DNA of 46,281 bases from Halioglobus japonicus (GTDB lineage: Bacteria; Pseudomonadota; Gammaproteobacteria; Pseudomonadales; Halieaceae). A program made the translations under genes and the position numbers. Of this stretch, positions 42,045 to 46,281 are shown in pieces; position 1 is the first letter of the stretch, and every line of letters starts with the position of its first letter. Below the pieces are notes generated by a model. That model ran no database searches. It had not been told where the DNA came from and was given only the letters and a program-made list of their open reading frames with translations. The stretch spans positions 17,825 to 64,105 of the forward strand of contig CACSIL010000034.1 in NCBI GenBank assembly GCA_902705825.1, given 5' to 3'.

Positions 42045-43934
42045 ATGTCTAACTACCAAAGCAACTGGCAAAACTGGCAGAATGATCCCGAGGGTTTCTG
42101 GGCGGAAGCGGCGGCGTCGCTGGTCTGGACCAAGCCCTGGCAACAGGTGCTGGATACATCTACGCCACCGTTCTATCGCTGGTTTGTCGGTGCAGAAACC
42201 AATACCTGCTATAACTGTGTCGACCGTCATGTAGACGAAGGGCGCGGCGAGCAGGCGGCATTGATTTACGACAGCCCGGTAACAGATACCATCCGCACCT
42301 ATACCTTCAGCGAGCTGCAAACTGCAGTAGCTCGCTTTGCCGGGGTTCTGGCCGGGCTGAACGTAACAAAGGGTGACAGGGTGGTGATCTATATGCCCAT
42401 GATCCCTGAAACAGCCATCGCGATGTTAGCCTGCGCCCGAATCGGCGCTATTCACTCGGTCGTATTTGGTGGTTTTGCAGCAGAGGAGTTGGCCAAGCGC
42501 ATCAACGATGCAGCGCCCAGAGTCATACTTTCAGCATCACACGGCATAGAACCCAACAGGGTGGTGGAGTACAAACCGCTGCTTGATGAAGCTATTGCAC
42601 ACGCTAGCAGCAAGCCAGAGCATTGCGTCATTTTTCAAAGGGATAACAGTAACGCCAAGCTGGTAGCAGGCAGAGATCTGGATTGGCAGCAGGCAGTCAA
42701 CGACGCCGAACCGGCTGAGTGCGTGCCGGTAGCTGCGACCGATCCACTCTATATTCTGTATACCTCCGGTACTACCGGCGTGCCCAAAGGCGTGGTGCGC
42801 GACAACGGCGGCCATATGGTCGCGCTGAAATGGTCAATGGAGAATATTTACGGCGCCGTCCCGGGTGAAGTGTACTGGGCGGCATCGGATGTTGGCTGGG
42901 TAGTGGGGCACTCCTATATCGTCTACGCGCCATTACTGAATGGCAACACGACAGTAATGTTTGAGGGCAAGCCCGTGGGAACGCCGGACGCCGGCGTATT
43001 CTGGCGGGTGATAGAGCAGCACAAGGTAACAACATTCTTCACCGCTCCCACTGCATTTCGTGTGATAAAAAAGGAAGACCCGGACGGCAAACTACTGAGT
43101 CAATACGACACAAGCTGCCTGCGAGCGCTATTTCTTGCGGGGGAGCGTGCCGACCCCGATACCATTCAATGGGCTCAGACGCAGCTTCAGGTGCCGGTTA
43201 TCGATCACTGGTGGCAGACGGAAACGGGCTGGCCACAGGCGGCAAATCCGCTGGGCCTCGGTCTACTGCCCGTAAAACACGGCAGCGCCACAGTGCCCGT
43301 GCCAGGCTTTGACATTCAGGTGCTGGACGAAACAGGCCGTTCGTTGCCTTCAGGAAAGACCGGCGCTCTGGCGATCAAACTGCCTCTGCCGCCGGGTTGC
43401 CTGCAAACACTGTGGCAGGACGATGAACGTTTTGTCGATTCCTACCTGTCAGAGTTTCCCGGTTACTACGCAACAGCCGATGCCGGATTTATTGATGAAG
43501 ACGGGTATGTTCATGTGATGAGCCGCCTCGATGATGTGATGAATGTTGCCGGACACCGTTTATCAACCGGGGGGATGGAGGAGGTCATTTCCAATCACCA
43601 GGCGATTGCAGAGTGCGCTGTGCTCGGGGTGAAGTGCGAGATTAAAGGGCAGGTTCCAGTGGGCCTTGCAGTACTCAAAACAGGTACGGATATAACAGAG
43701 GCACAGTTAGAGAAAGAAGTGATTGCAATGATCCGTCACGACATCGGGCCGCTGGCAAGCTTCAAAGTGTTGCGTGTAGTAAAACGTCTGCCGAAAACAC
43801 GTTCGGGGAAAGTTTTACGTGGCACCATGCGAAAAATTGCCGATGGCGAAAGCTACCCCATGCCGGCCACTATCGATGACCCGGCTATTCTCGATGAGAT
43901 CGCTACGGTGCTGAGCACTGTTAACGTCGACTAA
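42045..43934 (+). CDS. prpE: PrpE-like acyl-CoA synthetase (propionyl/acetyl-CoA synthetase group)
   Basis: The 629-residue protein has full acetyl/propionyl-CoA synthetase order: GDRVVIYMPMIPETAIAMLACARIGAIHSVVFGGFA, the P-loop-like YTSGTTGVPKG, ASDVGWVVGHSYIVYAPL, VIDHWWQTETGWP and YATADAGFIDEDGYVHVMSRLDD. It ends with the acetylation-regulated Lys motif PKTRSGKVLRGTM. The WWQTETGWP sequence favours PrpE over Acs. It forms acyl-AMP, then acyl-CoA, in the cytoplasm. I start at ATG 42045 (AAGGG eight bases upstream); an in-frame TTG at 42021 has no such support. It is divergent from the TPR gene. Confidence 0.86.
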   Translation: MSNYQSNWQNWQNDPEGFWAEAAASLVWTKPWQQVLDTSTPPFYRWFVGAETNTCYNCVDRHVDEGRGEQAALIYDSPVTDTIRTYTFSELQTAVARFAGVLAGLNVTKGDRVVIYMPMIPETAIAMLACARIGAIHSVVFGGFAAEELAKRINDAAPRVILSASHGIEPNRVVEYKPLLDEAIAHASSKPEHCVIFQRDNSNAKLVAGRDLDWQQAVNDAEPAECVPVAATDPLYILYTSGTTGVPKGVVRDNGGHMVALKWSMENIYGAVPGEVYWAASDVGWVVGHSYIVYAPLLNGNTTVMFEGKPVGTPDAGVFWRVIEQHKVTTFFTAPTAFRVIKKEDPDGKLLSQYDTSCLRALFLAGERADPDTIQWAQTQLQVPVIDHWWQTETGWPQAANPLGLGLLPVKHGSATVPVPGFDIQVLDETGRSLPSGKTGALAIKLPLPPGCLQTLWQDDERFVDSYLSEFPGYYATADAGFIDEDGYVHVMSRLDDVMNVAGHRLSTGGMEEVISNHQAIAECAVLGVKCEIKGQVPVGLAVLKTGTDITEAQLEKEVIAMIRHDIGPLASFKVLRVVKRLPKTRSGKVLRGTMRKIADGESYPMPATIDDPAILDEIATVLSTVNVD

Positions 43935-43943
43935 CGCCGATGA

Positions 43944-43961
43944 GCGCCCTATGTTGGGCGC
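43944..43961. terminator. Hairpin between convergent acyl-CoA synthetase and VOC genes
   Basis: GCGCCC and GGGCGC pair around TATGTT, 9 bases after the synthetase stop and 14 bases before the VOC stop. The stem is perfect but no T-run follows; it is probably a bidirectional terminator. Confidence 0.5.
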
Positions 43962-43975
43962 CCTAAGCCGTCAAG

Positions 43976-44449
43976 CTACACAGGTTCGCCCGGTGCAACA
44001 GAAGGATCACCCGGCAGCTGAATAAGCTCGATTCTCACACCGTCGGGATCGGTAATATAGATAAGCTCAACGCCCATATCAGCCTGACCCACGCGCGTGT
44101 GCTCCAGCACCACGCCATGGTACTCGGTGACTTTGGCAAGCGCCTCACCAACGTCTGACACGCGCACGGCGAGGTGTGTCAGTCCCAGCCTGTTGAAATC
44201 GCCTCTTTCGCCAGTACCCGAGGGCGGCGGTGCATCAAACTCCATCAATTCCAGACGCATATGATCTCTCTCAAGAAAGTGAGAACGAAGCTGAATCTCC
44301 GGCGCGTCCATTTCAATGAGCGGGCCAACTTCAGCGCCCACGGCCGTGCGAGAAACCTCCACAAAACCCAGCACCTGTGTATAGAACGCTATAGAACGGT
44401 CCAGGCTCGACACGCAAATACCCAGATGAGAGAAGTGTTGGATGCTCAT
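43976..44449 (-). CDS. VOC/glyoxalase-family protein (methylmalonyl-CoA epimerase-like)
   Basis: The 157-residue protein has two betaalphabeta-beta-beta modules of the vicinal oxygen chelate fold. Candidate metal ligands are His8 (FSHLGICV), Glu67 (RLELMEF), His92 (LTHLAVRV) and Glu141 (RIELIQL). Members include epimerases of methylmalonyl-CoA, extradiol dioxygenases and glyoxalases. The short length and the HLGI opening favour an epimerase or lyase of a CoA ester or small ligand. It is the last gene after an SDR gene on the minus strand (gap 55 bases). Confidence 0.84.
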   Translation of the reverse strand: MSIQHFSHLGICVSSLDRSIAFYTQVLGFVEVSRTAVGAEVGPLIEMDAPEIQLRSHFLERDHMRLELMEFDAPPPSGTGERGDFNRLGLTHLAVRVSDVGEALAKVTEYHGVVLEHTRVGQADMGVELIYITDPDGVRIELIQLPGDPSVAPGEPV

Positions 44450-44504
44450 GTTATTACCCTTTTATTATTCCGGCAGGCGCGCTGCTGTTGCTTGAAGAAT
44501 ATGC

Positions 44505-45275
44505 CTATAGTTGTGGCGCGATACGATTCAGTTTCCCCGCGCTGGTACCACCATCGGCGATAAACTCTGCACCGGTACTGAAGCTCGATTCATCACTCGC
44601 CACGAATGCGATCATCCGGGCGATCTCCTCCGGCATACCAACACGCGGCAGTGCCGAATCCGTATAGAAGGTGCTCGCTTCCTCCACCGATATCAGCTCG
44701 GAGGCGTGCATAGGCGTGTAGATACCGCCGGGGTGAACGCTGTTCACCCGTATCCCATACTTGCCCATTTCGATGGCTGCGGCTTTGGTCATACCCCGCA
44801 CAGCCCATTTGGTAGCAGAGTAGGCGGTCAGGCTGTTCATAGACTGCAGGCCATCAATAGAGGAGACATTGACGATGGCGCCACCACCTGCCTCTTTCAG
44901 TGCTGGAAACACCGCTCGCATACCCAGAAAGACACCGAGTTGATTGACTCTGAAGCTCGACACAAACTGCTCCTCTGTCATATCGAGGACGGTAGCCTGG
45001 ATCAGAATGGCTGCATTGTTCACCAGGACAGAGAGCACTCCGAATTCACAGGCCGCGCGCAGCGTCGCTTCCCAATCGGCTTGCACACTGACATCCAGTT
45101 TCTGGAAAATGGCGCGCTCACCCAGCTCCGCCGCCAGCGACATTCCCTCGGACTCCAGTACATCGGCAATCACTACTTTGGCCCCGCGCTCCACCAGCAA
45201 CCGCGCAGTGGCTTCACCAATACCGCGCGAGCCTCCAGTGACTATCGCCACCTTGTCGTCAAAGCTGTAGGCCAA
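44505..45275 (-). CDS. Short-chain dehydrogenase/reductase
   Basis: The 256-residue protein is a classical SDR: the NAD(P) motif TGGSRGIG (residues 13-20), NNAA (86-89), active-site Asn111, Ser138/139, Tyr152 and Lys156 (AYSATK), with DVSVQADWEA helping NAD binding. The start is TTG 45275 preceded by AGGAG six bases upstream. Such enzymes oxidise or reduce hydroxyl groups, for example 3-hydroxyacyl-CoA. It follows the LLM oxidoreductase gene after nine bases and precedes a VOC gene, so the three form one operon. Confidence 0.9.
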   Translation of the reverse strand: MAYSFDDKVAIVTGGSRGIGEATARLLVERGAKVVIADVLESEGMSLAAELGERAIFQKLDVSVQADWEATLRAACEFGVLSVLVNNAAILIQATVLDMTEEQFVSSFRVNQLGVFLGMRAVFPALKEAGGGAIVNVSSIDGLQSMNSLTAYSATKWAVRGMTKAAAIEMGKYGIRVNSVHPGGIYTPMHASELISVEEASTFYTDSALPRVGMPEEIARMIAFVASDESSFSTGAEFIADGGTSAGKLNRIAPQL

Positions 45276-45284
45276 AGGAAACTC

Positions 45285-46154
45285 CTATCGGAAGTGCGAG
45301 ATGATGTCGTTCGCGAATTGTCGAATACCATCAATCTTCTGCTCAAGTGTCGGGTTTTCACCGTGGTAGAACACCCAGGGCATGGTGAGCAGGTGGCTCA
45401 CACCACCTTCGTGCAATCGTTTATAACCCTGCAGCTCCCAGGCGTCGTTCGCAGACGCCATGACATCGAAAGGCAGGTGGCTTCTACCGTACTCACTGCG
45501 GTAGTTTTGAATAGTGGCCACCGTTTGCAGAATCTCGTCGGTGGATTGCAGATCGCTGAGCCAGCCGTCACCCAGACGCGCAGCTCGTCGATGAGCCGCA
45601 TCCGATATTCCTCCCACCCAGACAGGTATGGGAGCAGATGGTGCGGGGTTCATCTCAAGGCGGTCAAAGTCATAATATTTGCCGTGGTACTCCACCATCT
45701 CACCGGACCATAACAGTGGCAGAATCTCCAGAATTTCGTCGCAGCGTTTGCCGCGTGTGTGAAAATCCTGCTCCATCAGCTGATACTCGTCCTTGCTCCA
45801 GCCCACGCCAACGGTCAAAGTGACCCGGTTGTCGGAAAGCGCTGCCGCCGTGCTGACCGCTTTGGCCACCTGAAACGGGTTGCGAATCGGCAATACAAAT
45901 ACATTGTTGGTGAAACGCAGGCGTTTAGTGACCGCAGCACAGGCGCCAATTGCTACCCAGGGGTCGGGCCAGTCCGAAAAAGCCTCCCAGCGTCGCTCGC
46001 CGTTTTCTGTGTAGGGGTAGGCTGTTTTGATCGTCTCGGGATGTACAATGTGGTCGGAAAAAGCAATCGTATCCCAGCCACTTTCATCGGCGGCCTGCGC
46101 CAGTGGCAAAATCTCCTCTATTTGGCTGAACGCCATCGGAATCACAAACTTCAT
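45285..46154 (-). CDS. LLM-class flavin-dependent oxidoreductase
   Basis: The 289-residue protein is a luciferase-like TIM-barrel protein. It begins MKFVIPMAFSQIEEILPLAQAADESGWDTIAFSDHIVHPE, and the family marks TKRLRFTNNVFVLPIRNPFQVAKAVSTAAALSDNRVTLTVGVGWSKDEYQLM and PIPVWVGGISDAAHRRAARLGDGW follow. Some relatives use F420; with no F420 genes in sight, FMN is equally likely. It could hydroxylate or dehydrogenate a catabolic intermediate. It leads the LLM-SDR-VOC operon. A terminator-like hairpin separates it from the upstream TonB-dependent receptor gene. Confidence 0.87.
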   Translation of the reverse strand: MKFVIPMAFSQIEEILPLAQAADESGWDTIAFSDHIVHPETIKTAYPYTENGERRWEAFSDWPDPWVAIGACAAVTKRLRFTNNVFVLPIRNPFQVAKAVSTAAALSDNRVTLTVGVGWSKDEYQLMEQDFHTRGKRCDEILEILPLLWSGEMVEYHGKYYDFDRLEMNPAPSAPIPVWVGGISDAAHRRAARLGDGWLSDLQSTDEILQTVATIQNYRSEYGRSHLPFDVMASANDAWELQGYKRLHEGGVSHLLTMPWVFYHGENPTLEQKIDGIRQFANDIISHFR

Positions 46155-46179
46155 ACGGCATATTCACTCTTGGGTTATG

Positions 46180-46202
46180 AAAAAAGGCGGCGTAATCGCC
46201 GC
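46180..46202 (-). terminator. Intrinsic terminator of the TonB-dependent receptor gene
   Basis: On the minus strand GCGGCG-ATTA-CGCCGC is followed by C and a TTTTTT run. It lies 13 bases after the receptor stop codon and 26 bases before the LLM start, so it separates the receptor from the downstream operon. Confidence 0.85.
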
Positions 46203-46214
46203 ACAAGACCTGAT

Positions 46215-46281
46215 CTAGAAAAAATTCATTCTAACAGCTGCACCGTAACGGCGACCCGGCACATAGTCCAGTAGACTCATC
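46215..46281 (-). CDS. TonB-dependent receptor, C-terminal end only
   Basis: The only visible codons are the last ones before TAG at 46215. They read SLLDYVPGRRYGAAVRMNFF, in which GRRYG and the final NFF are typical of the last beta strand of TonB-dependent receptors. The gene continues past the window edge. It would be an outer-membrane importer, plausibly for a substrate of the adjacent catabolic genes; that link is inference. The terminator at 46180-46202 ends it. Confidence 0.65.
   Translation of the reverse strand, partial: MSLLDYVPGRRYGAAVRMNFF

Overview
The window reads as a chromosomal segment of a Gram-negative gammaproteobacterium, most likely a marine or other aquatic heterotroph. 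This is inferred from gene content only: a sigma-32-type promoter in front of an IbpA-type heat-shock gene, PEP-CTERM (exosortase-sorted) proteins, lipoproteins with classical lipoboxes, the end of a TonB-dependent receptor, and many CoA-dependent catabolic genes. No RNA genes, CRISPR arrays or complete prophages were seen.

Region 1 (about 0.2-2.9 kb) is plasmid-like. It holds a RelE/HigB-type toxin with its HTH antitoxin, a relaxase, a MobC-like accessory protein, and a candidate origin of transfer just upstream of the mob genes. No coupling protein or type IV secretion gene is present, so this looks like an integrated mobilizable element or its remnant.

Region 2 (about 2.9-19.3 kb) is an accessory region of surface and periplasmic proteins: three PEP-CTERM-like proteins, three lipoproteins that share modules, an outer-membrane barrel protein, a DUF4105 protein, a lipoprotein nucleoside hydrolase next to an MFS transporter, and a TetR gene next to a truncated glutathione S-transferase. 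Between these genes lies a family of short GATCAAGGGGTCAGA-type inverted repeats. With them come a frameshifted REP-associated tyrosine transposase (RAYT) and a second, deleted relic of the same transposase. One repeat unit appears to have cut off the glutathione S-transferase gene.

Region 3 (about 19.3-24.5 kb) holds a PhoD-type phosphatase, a TauD-family dioxygenase, a PTS enzyme I and the ibpA gene, whose leader carries a sigma-32 promoter and a ROSE-like RNA thermometer.

Region 4 (24.6-46.3 kb) is mostly catabolic. A TetR-led operon (flavin monooxygenase, crotonase-fold protein, acyl-CoA dehydrogenase) faces two nitroreductases and a SnoaL-like gene. Further on are a translationally coupled MaoC/MaoC/CoA-transferase operon, a PrpE-like acyl-CoA synthetase, and an LLM oxidoreductase/SDR/VOC operon. 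Together these could activate and beta-oxidize an unusual, possibly ring-containing carboxylic acid; the substrate cannot be read from sequence. A transglutaminase-like DUF3857 membrane protein, a large TPR protein and a DUF2878-lipocalin pair lie between them. The window ends inside a TonB-dependent receptor gene.
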